Below, piece by piece: positions 7,869 to 15,232 of a stretch of 64,000 bases of DNA (the first letter of the stretch is position 1; every line of letters begins with the position of its first letter). Under the pieces are notes generated by a model that saw only the letters and a list, made by a program, of their open reading frames with translations, ran no database searches and was not told the DNA's origin. The translations under genes were made by a program, and so were the position numbers. Source of the stretch: Prado023 sp963700475 (lineage in GTDB: Bacteria > Actinomycetota > Actinomycetes > S36-B12 > CAIYMF01); NCBI GenBank assembly GCA_963700475.1, contig CAVOXR010000009.1, positions 124,001-188,000 on the forward strand, read 5' to 3'.

Positions 7869-9624
7869 GTGCCCACTGAACCGGGCACAGGGGACGACGC
7901 ACGCGACGGACTGCTGCGCTCGGTGTTCGACGAATCACCGATCGCGATCCTGCGGGTCACGCAGTCAGGGGGCCGACCCGGCATCGTCATCGATGCCAAC
8001 CCCGCTGCTGCCGCCTTCCTCGACCGACGCCAGGACGAGGTGGTGGGCAGCAGCCTCGAGGACCTGATCCCCGGCGTCACCGCCGCGGACACCGACCAGG
8101 GCGTCCCCGGCAGGGGCCCGGGCGGTCCGGGTGTCGACTCCGGGCGATGTGGCCGATCGCTGGGTGGCGGTCTCGATCTCGCCGCTGTCGGAGGTCGACG
8201 CGACCGGTCAACCCCTCGCGCTGGTGATCCTCCACGACGTCACCGAGCAGTGGACCACCCGCGCGCGACTGGACCGCGAGGCGCGCGAGGACCCCTTGAC
8301 CGGGCTGATCAACCGTGGCGAGCTCCTGCGTCAGCTGGCTGCCCTGGACGCGGAGTCCGGCGGTCCGCACGTGGCCGTGATCTTCCTGGACCTCGACGGC
8401 TTCAAGATGGTCAACGACACACGTGGGCACCAGGTGGGCGACGAGCTGCTGGTTGCCGTTGCCCGCAGGATCCGGGCAGCCGTGCGCCCCGAGGACTCCT
8501 TGGCCAGGATCGGCGGCGACGAGTTCGTGGTGCTCTGCCCGCAACTGGCCGAGCCCCAGGATGTGCGCGCAGTCGCCGAACGCGTGCGGGCGACCCTCGA
8601 CCAGCCTGTGAGCGTCGAGGGACGCTCGCACCGGATCAGCATGAGCGTGGGCATCTCGCTGGCCAGGGCCGACTCCATCGATCCGGCCAACCTCCTGCGA
8701 CAGGCCGACATGGCCATGTATCGAGCCAAGGACGCCGGCCGCAACACGGTACGTATGCACTCGGTCGAGATGGACGAGGAGCTCGAGACCGCCGAGCGGA
8801 TCCGCGAGGCGCTCGGGATCGCCCTCGAGGTCGAGCATCCGACGACCACTGGGGGCCAGCTGCCGGGGCTCGTCCTGCACTACCAGCCCATCGTGGATAT
8901 CGCCTCCGGTCGGCTCTCGTACGTGGAAGCACTGGCACGGCTGCAGCTCTCCGAGGGAGGTCTGGTCTACCCCTCCCAGTTCCTGCCCGTCGCCGCACGC
9001 GCCGGACTCAACGGTGCGCTGAGCGAGCAGGTCCTGCGACGGGCCCTGCGCCAGCGGGCCATGTGGCGTGCCGACGGGGTGGACGTTCCGGTCGGGCTCA
9101 ACCTCGCGCGCGGGCAGGTGTACTCGGCCTCCTTCGCCGGGGACGCCCTGCGGATCATCGCTGAGCAGTCGGACGTCCCAGGTGCCGTGGTCTTCGAGAT
9201 GGGGGAGTTCGGACTTCTTGAGGCCACGGGCCCCGCTCAGCTGACCCTGCGCAGGCTGCGCACCTCCGGGATCGGCCTTGCCATCGACCACTTCGGGACG
9301 GGCTACTCGTCCCTCGGGGCCCTGCGGTTCCTTGGGCCACACCGGGTGAAGATCGACCGCTCCTTCGTGGCCAGCATCACCGCGAGCAGCGCGGACCGGG
9401 CCATCGTGGCCGCGGCGATCTCCGCGGCACACGCACTGGGCCAGAAGGTCGTCGCCGAGGGCGTGGAGACCCGCCAGCAGTTGGAGGTGCTGGTCGATCT
9501 CGGGTGCGACGAGGCGCAGGGGTACCTGATCGCGCAGGTCCTGCGCGCTGACGAGCTGGCTCTCAGCACGGCCCGTTGGGCCCCGGGCACGCTCGAACGG
9601 ACGGACTTCGCGACGACTGGGTGA
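7869..9624 (+). CDS. PAS-GGDEF-EAL cyclic-di-GMP protein (frame broken near 8100)
   Basis: About 585 aa after repair. A PAS-like domain (VFDESPIAILRVTQ to VGSSLEDLIPGV) is followed by a GGDEF cyclase domain with FLDLDGFKMVND and an intact RIGGDEFVV. An RPED allosteric I-site sits exactly five residues before GGDEF. The EAL domain keeps VEALARL, NLARGQV, EMGE, VKIDRSF and AEGVE, but has IDHFGTGYSSL where active enzymes carry DDFGTGYSSL. The second metal-binding Asp is therefore His, which may weaken hydrolase activity. The GTG at 7869 follows GGTGGAGGGGG. The frame shifts by one base near 8097-8115, probably an indel in a G/C run. Confidence 0.88.
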
Positions 9625-9626
9625 CC

Positions 9627-10875
9627 TCAGTCGGGGGCGGGTTGGAGCGCGTCCTGGAGAAGGCCAGCCGTGAGCTCCACCTGCCAGGGTCGTGCGCCGG
9701 CAGCGCTCAGCATGCCCGCCACAGCACCGGGATCCTCGGGCGGTTGCCACATCAGCCGGCGGACGAGATCCGGGGTCAGCAGGTTCTCGACCGGCAGGTC
9801 CAACTGGGCGGCGAGCTTCTGCAGGGCCGCGCGGGCGCGGTCGAGCCGGGCTGCGGCCGCGGGGTCGCGCTGGGCCCACGATCGGGGCGGTGGCGGGCCG
9901 TCGCCCTTGAGGACCGCGAGCGGGAGGTCCTTCTCCGGAACGGCCCACGCGTCACGCAGCGCGGTCGCCCACGCGCGCTGATAGCGCGTCGCGCCCCGAC
10001 CGTGGAATGCCTTCGTGGCCTGCAGCGCGCTCAGGTCATGGGGGAGCGCCGCGGCGGCGGCGACGATCGAGGAGTCGGGCAAGCAGCCGTCCGGGCGCCG
10101 TGTCGACCTCCTGCCCGATCCTGTCCCGTGCCACCCACAGGTGCTCGACGATGGCCAGTGCTCGCCGTGAACGGAGCTTGTGGATGCCCGACGTGCGCCG
10201 CCACGGATCGACCCGTGGCGGCGGGGGCGGGGCGTCACGGACGGCGGCGAACTCCTGCTCGGCCCACTCGAGCTTGCCTGCCTCCTCGAGCCGGCCACGA
10301 AGCTCGGTGCGCAGCTCGATGAGCACCTCGACGTCAAGGGCGGCGTACTCGAGCCAGTCCTCCGGGAGCGGTCGTCTCGACCAGTCTGCTGCGCCGTGGC
10401 CCTTGGCCAGGGTCACGCCCAGGACGTCCTCCACCATCGGACCGAGTCCGACCCGGGGCATGCCCAGCAGGCGCCCGGCCAGCTCCGTGTCGAACAGGGT
10501 GGTGGGGGCCAGGCCCAGCTCGGCCAGGCAGGGCAGGTCCTGGCTGGCGGCGTGCAGGATCCACTCCGGGCCGCTCAGGGCCTCCGCAAGGCCCTGGACG
10601 CCGGGCAGGGCATGCGGGTCGATCAGCGAACTGCCGGAGCCCTCACGGCGGATCTGGATCAGGTAGGCGCGCTGGCCGTACCGGTACCCGGAGGCGCGCT
10701 CGGTGTCCACCGCGATCGGGCCGGTGCCAGCCATGAGGTCACGCACGACGCGGTCGAGGTCGTCCTGGGTCTCAGTGACCCGAGGCAGCCCGTCGCGCAG
10801 CTCGAGCGGGGGCAGGGGCGTGGGCTCCTCGGCCTCAGCCTGTTCGGCCTCGACCGCGGCGGGGGACTCGGACAC
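9627..10875 (-). CDS. ribonuclease D-like 3'-5' exonuclease with HRDC domain (frame broken near 10080)
   Basis: This is a DnaQ-like exonuclease, about 415 aa when repaired, of the type annotated as RNase D in actinobacteria (mycobacterial Rv2681 neighbourhood). IAVDTERASGYRYG carries the first DxE pair, LFDTELAGRLLG the next acidic residues, and WLEYAALDVEVLIEL the final YxxxD. An HRDC-type helical region follows (KLRSRRALAIVEHLW). In the minus-strand reading, APGRLL is followed by PDSSIVAAAAALPHDL only after a one-base shift near 10077-10084. Its stop is two bases from the GGDEF/EAL gene stop, a convergent pair. Confidence 0.85.
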
Positions 10876-10940
10876 GGTGTCACCGTACCCGCGCCCGACC
10901 CCGGCCCGACCGATCGAACCGCCGATCCGCTCCCACTTCG

Positions 10941-10990
10941 ACGATCTGCTCCCATATGGACGGGAGCAGATCGTGCGATCGGGAGCAGAT
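10941..10990. repeat. 13-bp inverted repeat with a third copy of one arm
   Basis: ACGATCTGCTCCC (10941-10953) and GGGAGCAGATCGT (10962-10974) are exact reverse complements around an 8-base loop, ATATGGAC. A third element, GGGAGCAGAT, follows at 10981-10990. It lies in the 177-bp gap downstream of the LuxR-type gene and upstream of the RNase D-like gene, both on the minus strand. It could be the regulator gene's terminator or an operator for the RNase D gene; there is no T-tract. Confidence 0.6.
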
Positions 10991-11052
10991 GTCCCGGAGC
11001 CGTGGAGAGGCGGGGAGAGGCGCGGACGGGCCGCGGATGTCGGGTTCGGCCG

Positions 11053-11661
11053 TCAGGCGACGACGCCGTGGCGGAACCCGATCGCGACCATCTCGGCGCG
11101 ATCGCCCGTGCCGAGCTTGCGGCCGATGCGGGCGAGGTGGCTCTTGACCGTGAGCGCCGACAGGCACAGGTCCTCACCGATCTGGCGGTTCGTGTGCCCC
11201 TCGGCCACCCTCTGCAGGACCTGGACCTCCCGAGCCGACATGGCATCGACGCCCTCATCCCCCGAGCGGGAACGCGGAAGCGGGATGCCCGACGTGCCAG
11301 CGGACTTGGCGGGCGGGACGACGGCGGAGCGCGCACCGCAGCTGATGGCCTGGCGGACGAGGTCTGACCGCGTGGTCACCACCACGACCCGGCGCCATCC
11401 GATGGCGCGCAGTGCGCGCAGCTCCTCGCGTATCTGGGGACCGGAGGCCTCGACCACGCAGAGGTCGTGGGGCCCGTTGGGACTGGGGACCTGGCCACCC
11501 CGGGCGGTGGTCGCGCGGTGGACCGCGGACGCACCCAACGAACGCAGCCTCGGCGTGAGTCCGGCGACGTGCGCGGCGTCGACGCCGACGGTCAGGGCGG
11601 CGAAGCGACCACGGGGCAGGGGGATGATCGGTACGGCGGTGCTCTGGGCGACAGTGATCAC
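11053..11661 (-). CDS. LuxR/GerE-type transcriptional regulator with atypical receiver-like domain
   Basis: This is a 202-aa DNA-binding protein. The C-terminal helix-turn-helix is clear: MSAREVQVLQRVAEGHTNRQIGEDLCLSALTVKSHLARIGRKL. The first 110 residues resemble a receiver domain (HDLCVVEASGP, VVVVTTRSDLVRQAISCGARSAVVPP). The expected phospho-acceptor position reads VVEAS, so Glu seems to replace Asp, and no partner kinase is nearby. The GTG at 11661 follows a near-ideal GGAGGTG site. A regulator next to DUF3000 and hemE is the order seen in Streptomyces. Control probably does not depend on phosphorylation, but this is inference. Confidence 0.82.
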   Translation of the reverse strand: MITVAQSTAVPIIPLPRGRFAALTVGVDAAHVAGLTPRLRSLGASAVHRATTARGGQVPSPNGPHDLCVVEASGPQIREELRALRAIGWRRVVVVTTRSDLVRQAISCGARSAVVPPAKSAGTSGIPLPRSRSGDEGVDAMSAREVQVLQRVAEGHTNRQIGEDLCLSALTVKSHLARIGRKLGTGDRAEMVAIGFRHGVVA

Positions 11662-11786
11662 GGCACCTCCAACGGCGCGTCCGGGCTAGCCAGTTGGAAC
11701 ACCTATCGGAGGCGGTGCGTCGACGCCTTGAGCAGCGTCACCCGAAGGAGTGAGGGGCGCGGGTCAGGCTCCCGCCACCTGTGCGG

Positions 11787-12356
11787 TCAGCCGCGGGGAC
11801 GCGGGAGCTGGGCCACGCCGGGGGGCAGTGGCATCAGGCCGGCCGCCTGCCCGAGGACCTCGGCCCAGGCATGGGCGTGGGGCGCGAGGTTCGCGTCGTC
11901 CGGGGTCCACGAGACCCTGATCTCGATCTGGCCCTCGAGGGGGCGCTCGGACAGCCCGCCGAACGATTCGGAGGTCACACGGGTGACGGTCCCGGAGATG
12001 TTCGTGTAGCCAGCGCCCTGGGTGTCCAGGGCCTCGACGAGCCAGGACCAGCCCACCTCGGCCAGGAGCGGGTCGGCCGCCATCTCCGGCTCCAGGGTCG
12101 CCTTGATGAAGGCCACGACCCGGAACGTCCCGCCCCAGGACTCCTGCCCGGCCGGGTCGTGCAGGACGACGAGGCGCCCGTTGCCGAGGTCCTCGTCATC
12201 GATCACGACCTCGGCCGTCAGGGCGATGGCGAAGGGTGCCAGCCGTTGCGGCGCGGGCGCCTCCTCGAGCACGATCTCGGGGCGCAGCCGAACGTCGCGC
12301 AACGAGGTCAGCGCGGTCCGGAAGTCCGCGGCCTCATCGCCGACGATCGCGTTCAT
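11787..12356 (-). CDS. DUF3000 family protein
   Basis: This 189-aa protein belongs to an actinobacteria-restricted family usually encoded between hemE and the RNase D/regulator genes. Typical features are FRTALTSLRDVRLRPEIVLEEAPAPQRLAPFAIAL at the start, and DPAGQESWGGTFRVV with ATLEPEMAADPLLAEVGWSWLVEAL in the middle. No catalytic motif, signal peptide or membrane segment is seen. The ATG at 12356 gives the normal MNAIVGDEAADFRTAL start. Function unknown. Confidence 0.85.
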   Translation of the reverse strand: MNAIVGDEAADFRTALTSLRDVRLRPEIVLEEAPAPQRLAPFAIALTAEVVIDDEDLGNGRLVVLHDPAGQESWGGTFRVVAFIKATLEPEMAADPLLAEVGWSWLVEALDTQGAGYTNISGTVTRVTSESFGGLSERPLEGQIEIRVSWTPDDANLAPHAHAWAEVLGQAAGLMPLPPGVAQLPRPRG

Positions 12357-12433
12357 GTGCGGCAGGCTACGCCCTGCGAGGCCTGTTCGGAGGGAGATCG
12401 GTCCCGGACGTCGGGCGTGTAGCCTCTCGCCCC

Positions 12434-13261
12434 GTGGCTGCCCTGCTCGCACTGCTCTCCTCCGTGATGTGGGGGAGTGCGGACTACGTGGCGGGAAAGC
12501 TGTCGCGGCGTCGACATGTGCTGGTGGTCCTGGGCGGCACCCAGCTCGTCGGCCTGATCGCCATGCTGCTGGCGGCGACCCTGACCGGGGCATGGGGTGC
12601 GCCGCTTGACTACCTCGGCTGGGCGGTGCTCGCCAGCCTGTCCGGGGCCACGGGCCTGGCCCTGTACTACCGGGCCCTGGCGATCGGGACGATGGGCGTG
12701 GTCTCACCGATCGCAGCGCTGGGCGTCCTGGTGCCGTTGAGCGTCGGCCTCGCCGGTGGTGAGCAGCCGACCACGTTGCAGCTGGTCGGGATCGTGCTCG
12801 CGCTGGTCGGTGTCGTGGCGGCCAGCGGCCCGGAGGTCCATGGCGATGCGGGCTGGCTGCCGGTGCTGCTCGCCGGTGGTGCCGCGCTGTTCCTCGGGAC
12901 ATCGCTGGTGGCGATCGCCCAGGGCAGCGAGACCAGCGTGGTCATGACGATGACCGTGATGCGGATCACCACCGTGAGCCTCATGGCGCTGGCGCTGGTT
13001 GCCCTTCGCCGCGGAGTCACGGTGACCCGCTCGGAGGCGCCGGCCTTCGTTGCCGTGGGGCTCATGGATGTCGGGGCCAACCTCGCATTCGGCCTGGCCA
13101 GCACGCTCGGGATGCTGTCGTTGGTCAGCGTCTTCGGATCGCTGTACCCCGTGGCCACGATCCTGCTGGCTCGGTTCATCGACCACGAGCGCCTGCGGCC
13201 GATCCAACAGGCCGGGGTCGTCCTGGCCCTGTGCGGCGTGGCGGCCATCACCGCCGGGTAG
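12434..13261 (+). CDS. EamA/DMT-family transporter
   Basis: This 275-aa membrane protein has about ten hydrophobic helices arranged as two EamA repeats (residues 1-130 and 145-275). Examples are ALLALLSSVMWGSADYVAGK, LALYYRALAIGTMGVVSPIAAL, and in the second half SLYPVATILLARFIDHERLRPIQQAGVVLALCGVAA. The family exports amino acids or other metabolites at the inner membrane; the substrate is unknown. The GTG at 12434 is the only sensible start before the first helix. Divergent from DUF3000. Confidence 0.85.
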   Translation: MAALLALLSSVMWGSADYVAGKLSRRRHVLVVLGGTQLVGLIAMLLAATLTGAWGAPLDYLGWAVLASLSGATGLALYYRALAIGTMGVVSPIAALGVLVPLSVGLAGGEQPTTLQLVGIVLALVGVVAASGPEVHGDAGWLPVLLAGGAALFLGTSLVAIAQGSETSVVMTMTVMRITTVSLMALALVALRRGVTVTRSEAPAFVAVGLMDVGANLAFGLASTLGMLSLVSVFGSLYPVATILLARFIDHERLRPIQQAGVVLALCGVAAITAG

Positions 13262-13288
13262 CCGATCCTGTGGGTGGATCATTGGCCC

Positions 13289-13939
13289 ATGGCACACGAC
13301 CCTGGCGCACATTGGGAGTCCGTCCACTCGACCAAGCCTGTCGATGGGGTCAGCTGGTGGCAGCCCGAGGACGAGCTCTGGCTGGACCTCATCGACGACC
13401 TTGACCTGGCCCCTGATGACGTGGTCCTTGACGTCGGCACGGGATCGTCATTGCTCGCGGACGCCCTGCTCGCTCGCGGTCACCGGCGTCTGATGGCAGT
13501 CGACGTGTCCTCGTCAGCCCTCGAGCGGATCCACGAACGGGTGGGCGACCAGCCTGGGGTCCAGTTCATCGTGGCGGACGTGCGCACCCTCCGGGTCGAG
13601 GAGCCGGTGGCGGTCTGGCACGACCGCGCCGTGTTCCACTTCCTGACCGACCCAGCGGACCAGCGTGCCTACGGCGAGTCGCTGCGCGCTGCTCTGGCCC
13701 CCGCCGGCCACGTGATCGTGGCTACCTTCGCCCCCGACGGGCCAGAGACGTGCAGCGGACTGCCGGTCCAGCGTTACGACGCTGATGGGCTGGTCGATGC
13801 ACTCGGGTTCGACCGGTCGGACATCGTCCGATCGGAGCTCCGGCTGCACAGCACCCCGTGGGGCACCACCCAGCCCTTCACCGTGGTGGTGCTGGCCAAC
13901 AGCTCAGGGGCTGAGGGCACCCAGGATGTCGCGAACTGA
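13289..13939 (+). CDS. class I SAM-dependent methyltransferase
   Basis: This 216-aa protein has the glycine-rich SAM motif VLDVGTGSSLLADALLARG, the acidic end of strand 2 in MAVDVSSSALERI, and VQFIVADVRTL. Strand 4 reads AVWHDRAVFHFLTDPADQRAY, which resembles small-molecule thiol or metalloid methyltransferases of the TPMT/UbiE type. Start at ATG 13289, 28 bp after the transporter, so co-transcription is likely. Its 3' end overlaps the convergent mycoredoxin gene by 36 bp. Substrate unknown. Confidence 0.82.
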   Translation: MAHDPGAHWESVHSTKPVDGVSWWQPEDELWLDLIDDLDLAPDDVVLDVGTGSSLLADALLARGHRRLMAVDVSSSALERIHERVGDQPGVQFIVADVRTLRVEEPVAVWHDRAVFHFLTDPADQRAYGESLRAALAPAGHVIVATFAPDGPETCSGLPVQRYDADGLVDALGFDRSDIVRSELRLHSTPWGTTQPFTVVVLANSSGAEGTQDVAN

Positions 13940-14149
13940 CGGGTTGGTCATCGCCGTCCCATCAGGGAGGACCACCGTGGGCACAGTCTGGTTCCCGCCG
14001 TTGACGCGCTCCACGATGGCCGCAGCGTCGGGATCCGACTCGATGTTGATCTCCTTGTAGGCGATGCCGGCGCGCTTCAGCGAGAGCTTGAGCCGGATGC
14101 AGTAACCGCACCACGTGGTGGTGTACATCGTGACGGCGGGCGGGGTCAC
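13904..14149 (-). CDS. mycoredoxin / glutaredoxin-like protein
   Basis: This 81-aa thioredoxin-fold protein has the active site TTTWCGYCIRLK. It also has the glutaredoxin cis-Pro region QTVPTVVLPDG and the conserved INIESDPDAAAIVERVNGGN. Mycoredoxin-1 of mycobacteria (CGYC motif) reduces mycothiol mixed disulfides, and the family is limited to mycothiol-making actinobacteria. The GTG at 14149 overlaps the stop of a 23-codon upstream frame (14146-14217), which suggests translational coupling. Its end overlaps the methyltransferase gene. Confidence 0.88.
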   Translation of the reverse strand: MTPPAVTMYTTTWCGYCIRLKLSLKRAGIAYKEINIESDPDAAAIVERVNGGNQTVPTVVLPDGTAMTNPSVRDILGALSP

Positions 14150-14217
14150 CGGGCGTCGCCGCTGGCCGGGACCAGGTGGGACTCGACGAGCCCGTCGAGA
14201 GCTGCTGTCGAGTGCAT
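14146..14217 (-). CDS. possible 23-aa leader peptide coupled to the mycoredoxin gene
   Basis: An ATG at 14217 with GAGGGAGA six bases upstream opens a 23-codon frame starting MHSTAALDGLVESH. Its TGA overlaps the mycoredoxin GTG in a GTGA junction. The mycoredoxin gene has no clear ribosome binding site of its own. This supports a translated leader that hands ribosomes to the mycoredoxin start, but no homologue is recognised and chance cannot be excluded. Confidence 0.4.
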   Translation of the reverse strand: MHSTAALDGLVESHLVPASGDAR

Positions 14218-14267
14218 GGTGGTCTCCCTCGCAAGGTGGGGGGTTCGACCTCCATGATGCGGCCAGT

Positions 14268-15182
14268 TCAGTGGATCAGCGACTCGAGTCGCTCGTCCGT
14301 GCGCAGCTCTGCCGGGGCGCCGTACACCCCGGGCGGCAGTGCGGTGACGGCGTGCAGCGCGGCCAGGGTCGCTGTCGCGTCGCGACGTCCGGCCTCGATC
14401 AGCGAGGCGGTGGCGGTGAAGTCCAACTGGGTGGCCTCGTGCAGGGTGGACGGTGTCAGCCACACCACAGGCAGCCCAGCACACGCAAGGAGATCGTTGG
14501 CCATCTGCCGCCGGGCGTAGATGGCCGCCGACTGCGTCAGCACCTCCACCAGGGTGCCCGCGGCGCGCGGCTTGACCCCGCTGAGGCCGCAGTCGAGGAC
14601 CACCAGCGAGCGGGCACCGCGGCGCAGGGCGACGGTGATGGGGACGTTCGCGACGAGCATTCCGTCCACGAGCCTGCGGCCATCACGCTCCACCCAGGGA
14701 AAGATCCCCGGGATTGCCGAGGAGGCCAGCAGCGCACTGCGCAGCTCCCCGGAGTCGAGCTCAGCGAGGCTGCCGTTCGTGAAGTCGGTGGCCACAGCAA
14801 CGAACGGCACGGCCATGTCCTCGAAGGACTTCGCGGGCAGCCGGCTGGTGAGCAGGTCAGTCAGGGGCTGGTTGTCGTAGATCCACGCCCGCGTCTCGGT
14901 CAGGGTGCGCACGCCGCGGACCCAGCCCCCGGGGAACACATCGGCCTTGGAGACGCTGGGCCACAGGTCCTCGAGGCGTTCGACAGCCAGGGCCGGGTTG
15001 TCGGCCAGGACGGCGCCGTTCAGTGAGCCGACGCTCGTTCCGACCACCATGTCAGGGGTGAGGTCCGTCTCGGCGAGCGCCTGGAGCATCCCCAGCTGGA
15101 GCGCGCCCCACGACCCGCCGCCCCCGAGGACGAAGGCGGTCGGTCGAGGAAGGCGCGATGCCAGGGCACGCAGTTCGGTCAT
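14268..15182 (-). CDS. patatin-like phospholipase
   Basis: This 304-aa serine lipid hydrolase has an oxyanion loop VLGGGGSWGALQLGML, the nucleophile elbow GTSVGS, and the dyad Asp in LVDGML. No signal peptide, so it acts in the cytosol or on the inner leaflet and is expected to release fatty acids from phospholipids or acyl esters. The ATG at 15182 (MTELRALASRL) starts 50 bp after the acyl-reductase-like gene on the same strand, so it is the third gene of that putative operon. A role in feeding or trimming acyl chains for the reductases is inferred from position. Confidence 0.85.
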   Translation of the reverse strand: MTELRALASRLPRPTAFVLGGGGSWGALQLGMLQALAETDLTPDMVVGTSVGSLNGAVLADNPALAVERLEDLWPSVSKADVFPGGWVRGVRTLTETRAWIYDNQPLTDLLTSRLPAKSFEDMAVPFVAVATDFTNGSLAELDSGELRSALLASSAIPGIFPWVERDGRRLVDGMLVANVPITVALRRGARSLVVLDCGLSGVKPRAAGTLVEVLTQSAAIYARRQMANDLLACAGLPVVWLTPSTLHEATQLDFTATASLIEAGRRDATATLAALHAVTALPPGVYGAPAELRTDERLESLIH

Positions 15183-15232
15183 GCAGTCATCGTCCTCAGT
15201 TCGGCGTGACCGGCGCAAGCCGGGCCCAGGCG

